64,000 nucleotides of DNA from Rhodoplanes sp963712435 (GTDB lineage Bacteria > Pseudomonadota > Alphaproteobacteria > Rhizobiales > Xanthobacteraceae), in assembly GCA_963712435.1 (NCBI GenBank), contig CAVQIB010000017.1:1-64000 (forward strand), in the 5' to 3' direction. Both the position numbers and the translations under genes were made by a program. The notes below the pieces were generated by a model. That model was given only the letters and a program-made list of their open reading frames with translations. It did no database searches and was not told where the DNA came from. Each line of letters opens with the position of its first letter. Within the stretch, counting starts at the first letter, position 1. Below are positions 47,638 through 56,222 of this stretch, in pieces.

Positions 47638-48273
47638 TCACCAGCGCAGCACGCGCGGCCCGAGCCAGGCGCCGGCTGCGACGACGAGCGCGATCGCGAG
47701 CGAGTACCAGGTGGCGACGAAGAGCGGCGAATTGTCGGCGCAATGCGAGGCATAGAGCGTGGCCGCAAGTCCCGCCGCCACGAGGCCGGCGGCGGCGCCC
47801 GCGCGCGCCGGCGCGGTCGGCGCGCCGCTGCGCAAGGCCAGCAGGAATGCGGCGAGCGGCCCTAGCGCGATCAGCGGGATCGCGCTGAGGCAGACGGCGG
47901 AGTTAGAGCCGATGAGCCGCGGCATCCAGGCGTCGGCCGGCACGACCACAAGCTCGATCGCAAGAGCAGCGCCCATCAGCGCCACCGGCACGAGAAGCAG
48001 ACGAGCCGCCGAGGCGGCGTCGCCGCCGGGACGGGCGAGGGCCGCGGCGAGGCGCAGGCCGGCGGCGAAGACCGCGATGGTCACGACGAACTTGAACAGG
48101 AACCGCACCGTCTGGATCGCTGCGCCGACATCGGAGCGAAACCCAAGCGTCAGCGTGAATACGGCCGCGGCGGCGGCGAGGCCGGCAGCCACCGCCAGCG
48201 CCAAAGCGAGGTTCGGCGTGATCGCGACCGCTCGGTCGGCGGCCAGCGTGCGAATGAAATCGTCGGTCTTCAC
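47638..48273 (-). CDS. nrsF: NrsF anti-sigma factor (DUF1109)
   Basis: The 211-residue inner-membrane protein has about six helices. The short N-terminus KTDDFIRTLAADRAV is the sigma-binding segment. Two conserved Cys occur in AVCLSAIPLIALGPLAAF and SHCADNSPLFVATWYSLAI, the residues used in NrsF to sense metal or oxidative stress. The GTG start overlaps the sigF stop (GTGA). It holds SigF inactive at the membrane until stress. Confidence 0.92.
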   Translation of the reverse strand: MKTDDFIRTLAADRAVAITPNLALALAVAAGLAAAAAVFTLTLGFRSDVGAAIQTVRFLFKFVVTIAVFAAGLRLAAALARPGGDAASAARLLLVPVALMGAALAIELVVVPADAWMPRLIGSNSAVCLSAIPLIALGPLAAFLLALRSGAPTAPARAGAAAGLVAAGLAATLYASHCADNSPLFVATWYSLAIALVVAAGAWLGPRVLRW

Positions 48274-48833
48274 CCGTCTCTCGCCCTGTATAGCTGTGCG
48301 AGCGTCTTGAGCCCGCGGTGGAGGGCCACGCGCACGGCGCCCTCGCTCATGCCGAACTTCGCCGCGGTGTCCTTGATGTCGGCGCCCTCGAGTGAAATTG
48401 CGCGGACGATCGCGCCCTGCCGGCCTTCGAGCCGGTCGACCAGCCGTATCACCTGACGCCGGCCAAGTTCCTCCTCCTGGTCGGCGCCGCCGTCGGGCAG
48501 CGCGTCGGCCAGATCGTCGATCGCCACCTCCGTGCGGCGGCCGCGCCGGCGCAGCGAATTGATGAGCTTGTAGCGCGCAATCGCCGTCACCCACGGTCCG
48601 ATCGGATCGGTCTGCCGCCATGAATTGCGATGCAGATGAATGGCGAGCAGCGTCTCCTGCACAATGTCCTCCGCATCGGCCGTGGACGCGCCCATCTGCG
48701 CGAGCGTCCGTCGTGCATGCGCGCGCAGCACCGGCGCCAAGGCCGCGAGCAGCCGATGATAGGCGGGCTCGTCGCCGGAGAGGGCGGCGATCATCCATTC
48801 GGCCCAGACCCGTTCGCGGCCCTCCGAAGCCAT
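48270..48833 (-). CDS. sigF: ECF sigma factor SigF
   Basis: The 187-residue extracytoplasmic-function sigma factor has region 2 STADAEDIVQETLLAIHLHRNSWRQTDPIGPWVTAIARYKLINSLRRRG and region 4 GRQGAIVRAISLEGADIKDTAAKFGMSEGAVRVALHRGLKTLAQLYR. It forms an operon with nrsF and is divergent from the bufferin genes. In Caulobacter the SigF-NrsF pair controls such genes in response to copper and oxidants. Confidence 0.93.
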   Translation of the reverse strand: MASEGRERVWAEWMIAALSGDEPAYHRLLAALAPVLRAHARRTLAQMGASTADAEDIVQETLLAIHLHRNSWRQTDPIGPWVTAIARYKLINSLRRRGRRTEVAIDDLADALPDGGADQEEELGRRQVIRLVDRLEGRQGAIVRAISLEGADIKDTAAKFGMSEGAVRVALHRGLKTLAQLYRARDG

Positions 48834-48849
48834 CTGCCGTCTCTTCCTG

Positions 48850-48874
48850 TTCGTGCGTTCGGTGGATTCGTTAC
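48850..48874 (-). promoter_or_regulatory. SigF-type promoter motif before sigF
   Basis: On the minus strand GTAACG (48869-48874) is followed after 15 bases by CGAA (48850-48853), 16 bases before the sigF ATG. It resembles the GTAACC/CGAA elements of Caulobacter SigF promoters and suggests autoregulation with a very short leader. Confidence 0.55.
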
Positions 48875-48942
48875 ACCACAGCGCCCGGCGGTCGCGCCCG
48901 CGTGATCGGGCGGACTATCACGGACACGAAGCGGTGATTGCG

Positions 48943-48968
48943 GTAACGCGGCGCTTGTAGCGGACGAA
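48943..48968 (+). promoter_or_regulatory. SigF-type promoter motif before bufA1
   Basis: GTAACG (48943-48948) and CGAA (48965-48968) are separated by 16 bases, 78 bases before bufA1. It is the same motif as on the sigF side, so both arms of this divergent locus are likely SigF-driven. Confidence 0.6.
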
Positions 48969-49045
48969 ACCTGCGTTGTTCCTGATCGGCGGCCTTTCCC
49001 TGGACAGGCGGCTGCCGGCTCTTTTTTTGACGGAGGAAGATCGAC

Positions 49046-49327
49046 ATGAACCGCCGCTCCTTGAGCTTCGCTCTCGCCGGATCGCTCGCCTCGGCGCTTT
49101 CGCTCGCCGCCACGAGCTCTGCGGGCGCGCAGGACTCCGGTCGCGAGAAGTGCTTCGGCGTCGCACTCGCGGGCAAGAACGACTGCTCCGGCGGCCCTGG
49201 CATGGGCTGCGCCGGTACGGCGAAAGTAGACTACCAGGGCAACGCCTGGAAGTATGTGCCGAAGGGCACTTGCGTGACGATGAAGACGCCGAAGGGCATG
49301 GGATCGCTGACCCCGATCAAGAGCTGA
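49046..49327 (+). CDS. bufA1: bufferin-type RiPP precursor (DUF2282)
   Basis: The 93 residues have a signal peptide (SLSFALAGSLASALSLAATSSAGA), then EKCFGVALAGKNDCSGGPGMGCAGTAKVDYQGNAWKYVPKGTCVTMKTPKG with four conserved Cys. In DUF2282 bufferins an MNIO enzyme converts core Cys to thiooxazole groups that bind copper in the periplasm. First gene of bufA1-bufB-bufC, with a GGAGGAAG ribosome site. Confidence 0.93.
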   Translation: MNRRSLSFALAGSLASALSLAATSSAGAQDSGREKCFGVALAGKNDCSGGPGMGCAGTAKVDYQGNAWKYVPKGTCVTMKTPKGMGSLTPIKS

Positions 49328-49384
49328 CGCGCACCGGCCGGGGCGCGGCCTGTCCGCGCCGCGTCCCCTTCCGCGGAGCTCGTG

Positions 49385-50239
49385 ATGACCGGATCCACGC
49401 TGCCGGCCTGCGCCGGAGTAGGGTTTAAGCCCGAGCATTTCGACGGCCTGATCGCCGACGCCGGCCCGATCGGCTTCGTCGAGGCGCATGCCGAGAATTA
49501 CATGGGCGACGGCGGACGGCCGCATGCCCAGCTCGCGGCCCTGCACGAGCGCTTCGCGCTGTCGCTGCATGGCGTCGGCCTCTCCATCGGCGGCGATGGA
49601 CCGCTCGACCGCGCACATCTGCGGCGGCTGCGCCTCCTGTGCGAGCGCTACAAGCCCGAAAGCTTTTCCGAGCATCTCGCCTGGTCGAGCCACGGCGAGG
49701 TTTATCTCAACGACCTACTCCCCCTGCCCTATACGGCCGCGACGCTTGCCCGCGTCGCCGATCATGTCGCCGAAGTCCAGGACACGCTCGGCCGCCGCAT
49801 GCTTCTGGAGAACCCCGCGACCTATGTGCTGTTCGCCGACAGCACGCTTGCGGAAACCGATTTCCTCGCCGAGATCGTCCGGCGCACCGGCTGCGGGCTC
49901 CTGCTCGACGTCAACAATGTGTTCGTCTGCGCCACCAATCACGGCCGGAGCGCCGAGGCCTATCTCGCCGCGTTTCCGCTCGACCATGTTGGCGAGATCC
50001 ATCTCGCCGGCCATGCTGCGAGCGCCGACGAGACGGGGGCGCCGCTCCTGATCGACGCGCATGGCTCGCCGGTGGCCGATCCCGTATGGGCGCTGTTCGA
50101 ACGCGTGATCGCTCGCACGGGTCCGCTCCCCACGCTGATCGAGTGGGACAATGACGTGCCGGCCTGGCCGGCGCTGCGCGGCGAAGCGGCAGCGGCCGAC
50201 GCCGTGCTGACGCGCTTTCGCGCGATGCATGCGGCGTGA
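49385..50239 (+). CDS. bufB: MNIO enzyme BufB (DUF692)
   Basis: The 284-residue TIM-barrel multinuclear non-heme iron oxidase of the DUF692 family has GVGFKPEHFDGLI, FVEAHAENYMGDGG, LSLHGVGLSIGG, SEHLAWSSH, LLENPATYV, LLLDVNNVFVCATNH, IHLAGHA, IDAHGSPV and LIEWDNDVP. These supply the His, Asp and Glu ligands of the iron cluster. It modifies BufA1 cysteines. ATG 49385 is used; a GTG lies directly before it. Confidence 0.95.
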   Translation: MTGSTLPACAGVGFKPEHFDGLIADAGPIGFVEAHAENYMGDGGRPHAQLAALHERFALSLHGVGLSIGGDGPLDRAHLRRLRLLCERYKPESFSEHLAWSSHGEVYLNDLLPLPYTAATLARVADHVAEVQDTLGRRMLLENPATYVLFADSTLAETDFLAEIVRRTGCGLLLDVNNVFVCATNHGRSAEAYLAAFPLDHVGEIHLAGHAASADETGAPLLIDAHGSPVADPVWALFERVIARTGPLPTLIEWDNDVPAWPALRGEAAAADAVLTRFRAMHAA

Positions 50240-50249
50240 GGCGGGGCGA

Positions 50250-51023
50250 ATGAGCGCCGACCAGGCAAGCTTCGCACAGGCGCTGCTCGATCCGGAGCGC
50301 CCGACGCCGGACGGCGTCACCTCGCACACGCCTGCAGCGCGGGAAAAGCGCTTTGCGGTCTATCGCAACAATGTCGTGGTCGGTCTCGTCGACGTGCTGG
50401 CGACGCGCTTCCCCGCCGTGCAGCGGATCGTCGGCGAAGAGTTCTTCCGCGCCATGGCCGGCGTGTTCGTACGGGCGCATCCGCCGCGCTCGCCCGTGTT
50501 GATGGACTATGGCGACGACCTGCCCGCCTTCGTCGAGACCTTCGCCCCGGCGGCGGAGCTGCCCTATCTCGCCGACGTCGCGCGGCTCGAGGCGGCGCGC
50601 ACCCGCGCCTTCCATGCCGCGGACGCTACGCCGCTGCCGGCCGCGGCGTTCGCCGCGCTCCAGCCCGCGCAGCTCGAAGCGCTCCGGCTGCAGTTCTGCC
50701 CGGGCATCGCGATCGTGCGCTCGGCGCATCCGATCGTCACGATCTGGGCCATGAACGTGGACGGGGGCGAACCCGCGCCGATCGAGGACTGGGGCGCCGA
50801 AGACGCGCTCGTGTCGCGCGAGGGGTTCGAGGTGGCGGTGCGGCGGCTGCCCGCCGGGGGCGCCGCTTTCGTCGCCGCCTTGCTCTCAGGCGCGCCCCTC
50901 GCCGAGGCGGCGCTGGCCGCCATGCAGGAGACCGACCGATTCGATCTTGCCGACAACCTTGCCGGCCTGATCTCGGCGCAGCTCGTGGCGGGGCTCATCC
51001 CGGCGACGGCCCCGGCATTGTGA
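50250..51023 (+). CDS. bufC: BufC (DUF2063) partner protein
   Basis: The 257 residues have the DUF2063 N-terminal domain (FAQALLDPERPTPDGVTSHTPAAREKRFAVYRNNVVVGLVDVLATRFPAVQRIVGEEFFRAMAGVFVRAHPPRSPVLMDYGDDLPAFV), which serves as the precursor-recognition partner of the MNIO enzyme. A less conserved C-terminal domain follows. It lies 10 bases after bufB and closes the locus; no DoxX-type membrane gene follows. Confidence 0.93.
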   Translation: MSADQASFAQALLDPERPTPDGVTSHTPAAREKRFAVYRNNVVVGLVDVLATRFPAVQRIVGEEFFRAMAGVFVRAHPPRSPVLMDYGDDLPAFVETFAPAAELPYLADVARLEAARTRAFHAADATPLPAAAFAALQPAQLEALRLQFCPGIAIVRSAHPIVTIWAMNVDGGEPAPIEDWGAEDALVSREGFEVAVRRLPAGGAAFVAALLSGAPLAEAALAAMQETDRFDLADNLAGLISAQLVAGLIPATAPAL

Positions 51024-51056
51024 GGAACGGCGCAGGCGAGCGCGCGAGGCCGCCGC

Positions 51057-51371
51057 TCACTTGGCGACCGAGATCGATCCCTCGCGGTTATCGACCATCA
51101 CCGGCGAATGCAGGTATTCGATCTTCGGCGGCTTGCCGTATTTTTCCGTGACGAAGGCGTTCCACGCGTCGGTATAGAGGCGCTCGGCGTCCGCGCGCGA
51201 GGCCCAGACATAGATGCCTCCGGCGCGCCGTCCGTCCTCGCTCAGCCAGTAGTTCTTGCGCAAGAGGCCGGGAACGTCGCGGTACTTGGGCGCGGTGGAC
51301 TGAAACGTCTCGGTGATCTCGGCGAGGCTCGCCGGCTTGGCAAGCTCGAACGTCACAATGGTTACGATCAT
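51057..51371 (-). CDS. YdhR-like monooxygenase family protein
   Basis: The 104-residue dimeric alpha/beta-barrel protein reads IVTIVTFELAKPASLAEITETFQSTAPKYRDVPGLLRKNYWLSEDGRRAGGIYVWASRADAERLYTDAWNAFVTEKYGKPPKIEYLHSPVMVDN. It resembles YdhR and antibiotic-biosynthesis monooxygenases. Role unknown. Convergent with bufC. Confidence 0.85.
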   Translation of the reverse strand: MIVTIVTFELAKPASLAEITETFQSTAPKYRDVPGLLRKNYWLSEDGRRAGGIYVWASRADAERLYTDAWNAFVTEKYGKPPKIEYLHSPVMVDNREGSISVAK

Positions 51372-51541
51372 CCGGCCCTCCACCTGCCTGTCTCCACCAG
51401 TGGCGATCGTAGCATTGCGTCGCCCGCGCCGACATGGCTGAGGTAGACGTTCGCGTGCTTTGCCACGATCGCGCCCGACTTGCCGGCGATGCACAGTTAT
51501 GCTCGTTAGTCCCGCCCGGTTTGAAGCCTTCGAGGCATGCT

Positions 51542-52390
51542 ATGATTGATCGCTCCTTCGCCGCCCTCATGCTCGCCGGCATTGCCCTCGCGGCGCCTGT
51601 CGGCGCGCGCGCGCAATCCCCGCAACCTCCCCTGCAGGATCGTTGGCCGGCGCCCGCGCAGGAACTTGAACAGCGCGCCGCTCCCCCCACCGCGGAAACT
51701 CCAGCACAGGCGCCCCTTGCGCCATCGCCGGCGCAAGAGCCCCAGGCGCAGGCGCCCGCGCCGAGCGCCGAATCGCCCGCGGCAAGCACCGCCCCGAAGC
51801 CGGGTGCGAAGCCCGCGCCCGCGCGCGAGGCGCGGAAGCCGGCGGCCCCGGCGACCACCGTCGCCTGCACCGGCGTGTTTGCCCCGACATCGAGCCACCA
51901 GGCGCTCGAGACCGCTTTCAACGCGAAGAACGTGACCTTCACCGAGGTCGAGGGCGGGCCGGAGGGCAGCAAGCTGATGGCCTCCGTACTGTTCCCGAAC
52001 GATCCCAAGCGGCGACTCGAGGTGCTTTGGCAGAACGAGGACGAGCGCACCGACACCTACCGGATCGTCATCACCGGCCAATCGACCTGGAGCGGCCCGA
52101 AAGGCCTGCGCCTCGGCATGCCGCTCGCAGCGGTCGAGAAGATCAACGGCAAGCCTTTCAAGCTGCAGGGTTTCGACCAGAGCAATTCATCCGTGGCGAT
52201 CGATTGGCAGGAGGGCGCGCTCACCTCGCTTCCGGGCGGCTGCAATGTCGGCATTTTCTTTGCCGCCGATCCGAGGGCGCCGCAATCCGCCCGCGCCGAA
52301 GCCGCCGGCGAAGAATTCGCTTCCAGCGACGCCGCCATCCGCGCCTTGAAGCCGACGGTCACGGAAATCCTGTTCGGCTATCCGAAATAG
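51542..52390 (+). CDS. exported protein with Pro/Ala-rich linker, unknown
   Basis: The 282 residues have a signal peptide (MIDRSFAALMLAGIALAAPVGARA), a linker of about 80 residues rich in Pro, Ala and Gln, and a C-terminal domain of about 180 residues (ACTGVFAPTSSHQALETAFNAKNVTFTEVEGGPEGSKLMASVLFPNDPKRRLEVLW to VTEILFGYPK). I do not recognise the domain. Two Cys remain in the mature part. The start is the ATG before the signal peptide. Confidence 0.7.
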   Translation: MIDRSFAALMLAGIALAAPVGARAQSPQPPLQDRWPAPAQELEQRAAPPTAETPAQAPLAPSPAQEPQAQAPAPSAESPAASTAPKPGAKPAPAREARKPAAPATTVACTGVFAPTSSHQALETAFNAKNVTFTEVEGGPEGSKLMASVLFPNDPKRRLEVLWQNEDERTDTYRIVITGQSTWSGPKGLRLGMPLAAVEKINGKPFKLQGFDQSNSSVAIDWQEGALTSLPGGCNVGIFFAADPRAPQSARAEAAGEEFASSDAAIRALKPTVTEILFGYPK

Positions 52391-52441
52391 CCCGGCCAAG
52401 GCGGCCCGATTGCGATCGTCGTCCCGAGCCGTGAATGCGCG

Positions 52442-52951
52442 TCAGCTGAGGCCGTCGGCGCGCGCCGCCTGCAACGCGGCGGCCGCCTGCGCGACCGCAT
52501 CGCCCCCCTTTTTCGGGAGGTTCGCGTAATCGCCGCGCAACGCCTTCAAGGCATTGCGCTCGCGCCCGATCTCTTTCGGCGTGCGAAAGCCCATCCGGCG
52601 CAGAATCGGCAGCGGCGGGCACCAGCCCTGCACCGCGTGCTGCAGCAGAAAGCCCATCACCGCCGCCGGAAGCAGCAGGAAGGGCGAACCGCGCCGCGCC
52701 GCCAGCATGGTCCCGAGAAAGCCGACGGTCGCCGCATTCGCCTGCAGAGCGCGCTCGACATCCCATTCCGCGTCGAGATCCTTGAGCCGTTGACCGATCT
52801 CGTGCGGATGCTGGGCGAAATAGAGAACGTTGCGTTCGATCTGCCGATCGATTCGCGCATTGATCTCCGCGTCGGTATTGCGCCGAACGCGATCGGCCGA
52901 TCTCGGCGGAACCGGGCTGTGCAACCCTGCGCGGTTCATGGCGCGCTCCAT
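52442..52951 (-). CDS. DUF2892-like membrane protein
   Basis: The 169 residues begin with a charged part (NTDAEINARIDRQIERNVLYFAQHPHEIGQRLKDLDAEWDVERALQANAATVGFLGTMLA). Two short hydrophobic segments and QGWCPPLPILRRMGFRTPKEIGRERNALKALRGDY follow, resembling the YgaP-type DUF2892 membrane module with its GWCP motif. Function unknown. Confidence 0.65.
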   Translation of the reverse strand: MERAMNRAGLHSPVPPRSADRVRRNTDAEINARIDRQIERNVLYFAQHPHEIGQRLKDLDAEWDVERALQANAATVGFLGTMLAARRGSPFLLLPAAVMGFLLQHAVQGWCPPLPILRRMGFRTPKEIGRERNALKALRGDYANLPKKGGDAVAQAAAALQAARADGLS

Positions 52952-53021
52952 CCGTTGTGGCGTCGCTTGGCTTCATCGGAGGCGGCGCCGGCGATGACTG
53001 CCGACGCCAGCGCCGCTCCGG

Positions 53022-53840
53022 TCAACGCGTCACGTCGGCGACGATGATGTTCGTCGCCGGATCGACCAGCAGCACGCGGTTATTGACCACGGCATAGCGG
53101 TAGCCGCGGATCACCGGCACTTGCACGGTCAGGGTCTGCGGAACGGCCGCGAGCGCAATGCTCTGCGGCACAGGCGCGCCCACGGCATAACCGACGGCGT
53201 TCGTCGCGACATAGGGCGAAGCGACATAGCCGACCGGCGCCACCGCATAGCCGCCCTGAACGACTGCAGGCGGCGCATAGACGCGCTCGCGCACGATGGT
53301 GCGATAGACGATCTCACGCTGCGCCGGGCGCAGCGCGAGCGGAGCGCTGACGCGGCGCACCCGCGCGACCGGCCGCCCGTCGGGCTCGACCGCGCGCGCC
53401 AGGATCGGCGGGGGTCCGCGCCGGGCCAGGGGACGCGCACGCACGACCGGGGCGGCCACCCGCGCCGGAACCGTCCGGACGCGGACCGTCTCGACGACGT
53501 CTTCGTCGTCGTCATCGTCCTCCTCGATCACGACCGCCGGGGCGTTCAGGGAACGGACCTGAACGGTCCCGTAGCCAGGAGGGGCATAGCCGGGAGCGGC
53601 ATAACCGGGAGTAGCGTAGCCAGGCGCGACATATCCGGGCGCGACATACCCGGGCGAGATAACCCGCCGATAGGATGTGTCGAGCGGACGGCGCGTGATG
53701 ACAGTGCCATAGGGGCTCTGCGTGATCGTGGTTTCGACCGGCTCCTCGCTGATCTGACGCGTGATGACGGTCTGCGCTTGGGCGGCGGCGACGCCCGACA
53801 TCAATGCCAGTCCGAACACAAACAAACGGGTCGCAGGCAT
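53022..53840 (-). CDS. DUF1236 exported protein with PGY repeats
   Basis: The 272 residues have a signal peptide (MPATRLFVFGLALMSGVAAAQA), a run of PGY(V/A)(A/T/P) repeats at about residues 62-88, an acidic run (EEDDDDDEDVVE) and an Arg-rich middle. The DUF1236 C-terminal domain (VQVPVIRGYRYAVVNNRVLLVDPATNIIVADVTR) closes it. Largest of three DUF1236 proteins here. Envelope role unknown. Confidence 0.85.
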   Translation of the reverse strand: MPATRLFVFGLALMSGVAAAQAQTVITRQISEEPVETTITQSPYGTVITRRPLDTSYRRVISPGYVAPGYVAPGYATPGYAAPGYAPPGYGTVQVRSLNAPAVVIEEDDDDDEDVVETVRVRTVPARVAAPVVRARPLARRGPPPILARAVEPDGRPVARVRRVSAPLALRPAQREIVYRTIVRERVYAPPAVVQGGYAVAPVGYVASPYVATNAVGYAVGAPVPQSIALAAVPQTLTVQVPVIRGYRYAVVNNRVLLVDPATNIIVADVTR

Positions 53841-54098
53841 GACGGCCTCTCTACGCTTGGTTAAGATGCGCAAAACAACGCACGCCTAGGAACATAGGTT
53901 CCGCGCCGATAATTTGCTCACGCGCCCGGTTGGGAGGCGAATTGTCAACAATTGCGGCATGATATGGCCGTTCCGGCCGCATAATTGCCGTGACCCCGCC
54001 AAATTGAACTGGCCTAATGAAATCGTTGTCGCGTAGCCTGCGTGTCGGGCGTTCGATCGCACGCGGGTTCTCGTGCTGCGTCAGAAGGAGCATTGTTC

Positions 54099-54470
54099 AT
54101 GACCGTGACCACGGCCCAAGCCCAAGGCGATGTCGAGGACGCCGCGACCACTTTCGAGGGGGAAATCCGGGAATTCGTCCGGCGCGATTTTACGCCGCTG
54201 AAGCGGCCGGACGCCGGCAGCGGCGAGTTCGCCGCCAGCAATATCCGCTCTCTGGTGCAACGCGTCGCCGGCACCTCTTTGCAGGAAATCGACAATCTGA
54301 TCGGCGAGCTGCAAAACCTGCGCGACTATATCGCCAACGAGGGCGACCGCGTGCAGCGTGAAATCACCGGCTACGCGCAGCTCAATCACGCCGCTCTGAC
54401 GTCGACCCGAATCATTTCCGACAGCATGTCGAAATGGAAGGATGCGCTCGACGAAGCGAAGTCTTCGTAG
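54099..54470 (+). CDS. helical protein, unknown
   Basis: The 123 residues are strongly helical (EGEIREFVRRDF; NIRSLVQRVAGTSLQEIDNLIGELQNLRDYIANEGDRVQREITGYAQL), which suggests a coiled coil. No family recognised. An AGAAGGAG ribosome site supports ATG 54099. Confidence 0.7.
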   Translation: MTVTTAQAQGDVEDAATTFEGEIREFVRRDFTPLKRPDAGSGEFAASNIRSLVQRVAGTSLQEIDNLIGELQNLRDYIANEGDRVQREITGYAQLNHAALTSTRIISDSMSKWKDALDEAKSS

Positions 54471-54519
54471 AGCATACCAGCCCGCACTTCAGGGTTTCTC
54501 GGCTCCAAGTTGCGAGCGA

Positions 54520-54801
54520 TTACGCCGTGTGCGGCGGATCGCTCGCGAGCCCGAGCTTTGCCTTCAGGGCATCGATTCGCCGCGACGCCTCGGCTTTGGT
54601 CAGTTCGGGATCATAGGCCTCCGGCTCGCGCGCCTGTTCGGTCAGCGTCTTGAGATAGGACGCCTGTGCGCCGGTCATCGGCTCCCCGCCCGACACCCAG
54701 TCCGATGGATCCTTCTCGGTGTTTCCGGGCGGGCGCGAATCGCGTTTGGGGTCGGAATTGGCCGTCTCACGCTCCGCGCCTGCTGTCCTGTCTCTCGTCA
54801 T
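54520..54801 (-). CDS. DUF3072 protein
   Basis: The 93 residues begin with a disordered charged part (DRTAGAERETANSDPKRDSRPPGNTEKDPSDWVSGG), then EPMTGAQASYLKTLTEQAREPEAYDPELTKAEASRRIDALKAKLG, the DUF3072 motif. Role unknown. Its start overlaps the stop of the upstream DUF1236 gene by four bases. Confidence 0.85.
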   Translation of the reverse strand: MTRDRTAGAERETANSDPKRDSRPPGNTEKDPSDWVSGGEPMTGAQASYLKTLTEQAREPEAYDPELTKAEASRRIDALKAKLGLASDPPHTA

Positions 54802-55166
54802 AGCTCCTCCTCCCTGATGACGGCGGCGACCTGCCTGGTCTGCGGGTCCACGAGAACGACCTGCTTCTCGATCATCGCGACCTCGAAAGCGCCCGCCTGC
54901 GGCATCAGCGTCGCCAGCGTGTCCGGCAGCGGCGCGAGCGAAATCGCCGGCGGCACGGTGCCCCCGACGGAAACGCGGAAACCGGTGGGCGCGGCGTGAT
55001 TCTTCTGCGTCGTGCTGATGCTTTGATAGATCGTCTGCCGCTGGGCCGGGCTGAGTTCGATCCGCGGACCGACAATCGCGTCCTGCGCCGGCGTCTGCGC
55101 GGCGGCGACGCCAGCCGAGCACACGAGCGCGACCACGCACATCATCATCGACCGACCGAGCTTCAT
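54798..55166 (-). CDS. DUF1236 exported protein
   Basis: The 122 residues have a signal peptide (MKLGRSMMMCVVALVCSAGVAAA) and a DUF1236 domain (ELSPAQRQTIYQSISTTQK to FEVAMIEKQVVLVDPQTRQVAAVIREEEL). It is co-transcribed with the DUF3072 gene. The start at 55166 is chosen for the signal peptide. Confidence 0.88.
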   Translation of the reverse strand: MKLGRSMMMCVVALVCSAGVAAAQTPAQDAIVGPRIELSPAQRQTIYQSISTTQKNHAAPTGFRVSVGGTVPPAISLAPLPDTLATLMPQAGAFEVAMIEKQVVLVDPQTRQVAAVIREEEL

Positions 55167-55350
55167 CGTCGTCCTTCGCCGAGCCACCGAAAAACCGAGG
55201 TGACCGGAAAACGCGGCGCGCGCGCCACAGTTCCTCAGAAATCGCAGGCAAACAGCGGGCGAAAGCCTGATCTCGCGCGATTAGCGGGGTATCCCGCTTT
55301 CGCGCCTGCCCGCAATCACGTACACAGATGCGGGGCATGGGGGACTTTCC

Positions 55351-55725
55351 GTGGTTTTCGCGCCGCTTTTCGCCGTATCGCTGGTCGCAGCGGTGGCGAC
55401 CGGACCTGTTGGCGACCAGTTCGGACCGAATACCGCCGCAGGCCGGGGCGACGCGCTGCGCAGCGTCGTCCACTCAGCGACCGAGTGCATCGTGCGCACC
55501 ATTGCCGCCGACCCGCGCCTTCAGCCTGGCGACCCGAGCGCCATGCTGGGCGAGTTGATCGTCGATTCGATGCCCGCTTGCGCCGGCAAAATGCGCGAGA
55601 TGATCGAAGCCTATGACGCCTCTTTCGGGTCCGGCAGCGGCGAGGCCTTCTTCATGGGCCCGTACCTCGATTTCCTGCCGCGCGCCGCCAGCCAGCGCCT
55701 GAAGGCCGGCTCGCCATCCCCGTAA
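55351..55725 (+). CDS. small exported protein, unknown
   Basis: A GTG-started frame of 124 residues has a hydrophobic N-terminus (VFAPLFAVSLVAAVATGPVGDQFG), then DALRSVVHSATECIVRTIAADPRL, GELIVDSMPACAGKMREMIEAYDASFGSGSGEAFFMGPYLDFLPRAA. Two Cys. No family recognised. It is flanked by minus-strand DUF1236 genes. Confidence 0.6.
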   Translation: MVFAPLFAVSLVAAVATGPVGDQFGPNTAAGRGDALRSVVHSATECIVRTIAADPRLQPGDPSAMLGELIVDSMPACAGKMREMIEAYDASFGSGSGEAFFMGPYLDFLPRAASQRLKAGSPSP

Positions 55726-55765
55726 GCATCGACGCGGCGCGCAAACCGCCGGGACCTTCTTGCGG

Positions 55766-56146
55766 CTATTCGGCGAGAATATCGACGACGCGCATGGTGG
55801 TCGGATCGACCAGCACGACGCGATCATTGACCATGGTGTATTTGTAGAGCTTCGCGGCAGGAATCTGCGCGAGCGTCGTGTCGGGCAGCATATAGAGCTC
55901 GAGCGCGGCGGGCAGTTCCGATCCGACCTGGGCGGTGACGCCCGGCGGGACCACCACCTTGCGGTCGGATTGCTTTACCGCCTGCGCGATCGTCGTCTTC
56001 TGCTCCGGCGTGAGTTCGGCGTTCACGCTTTGCGAGACGGCGCCGACTCCGCCCGTGCTCGGCATGGCCGGAAGCGGCGGCCGCTCCTGCGCCGCAGCCA
56101 CGCTGATGAGTGCGAGCAAGGTCGCCCCTGCGCATGCGATCTTCAT
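55766..56146 (-). CDS. DUF1236 exported protein
   Basis: The 126 residues have a signal peptide (MKIACAGATLLALISVAAA), a Pro-rich linker, and a DUF1236 domain (AELTPEQKTTIAQAVKQSDRKVVVPPGVTAQVGSELPAALELYMLP to LYKYTMVNDRVVLVDPTTMRVVDILAE). Third paralogue in 3 kb. Confidence 0.88.
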   Translation of the reverse strand: MKIACAGATLLALISVAAAQERPPLPAMPSTGGVGAVSQSVNAELTPEQKTTIAQAVKQSDRKVVVPPGVTAQVGSELPAALELYMLPDTTLAQIPAAKLYKYTMVNDRVVLVDPTTMRVVDILAE

Positions 56147-56222
56147 ATGGCTTCTCCTCCGCCATGGCGTTGCGGGTGGAATGCCGCCTGCGGTCATTCG
56201 TTCCCGCAAAGATTCCGCGCGA

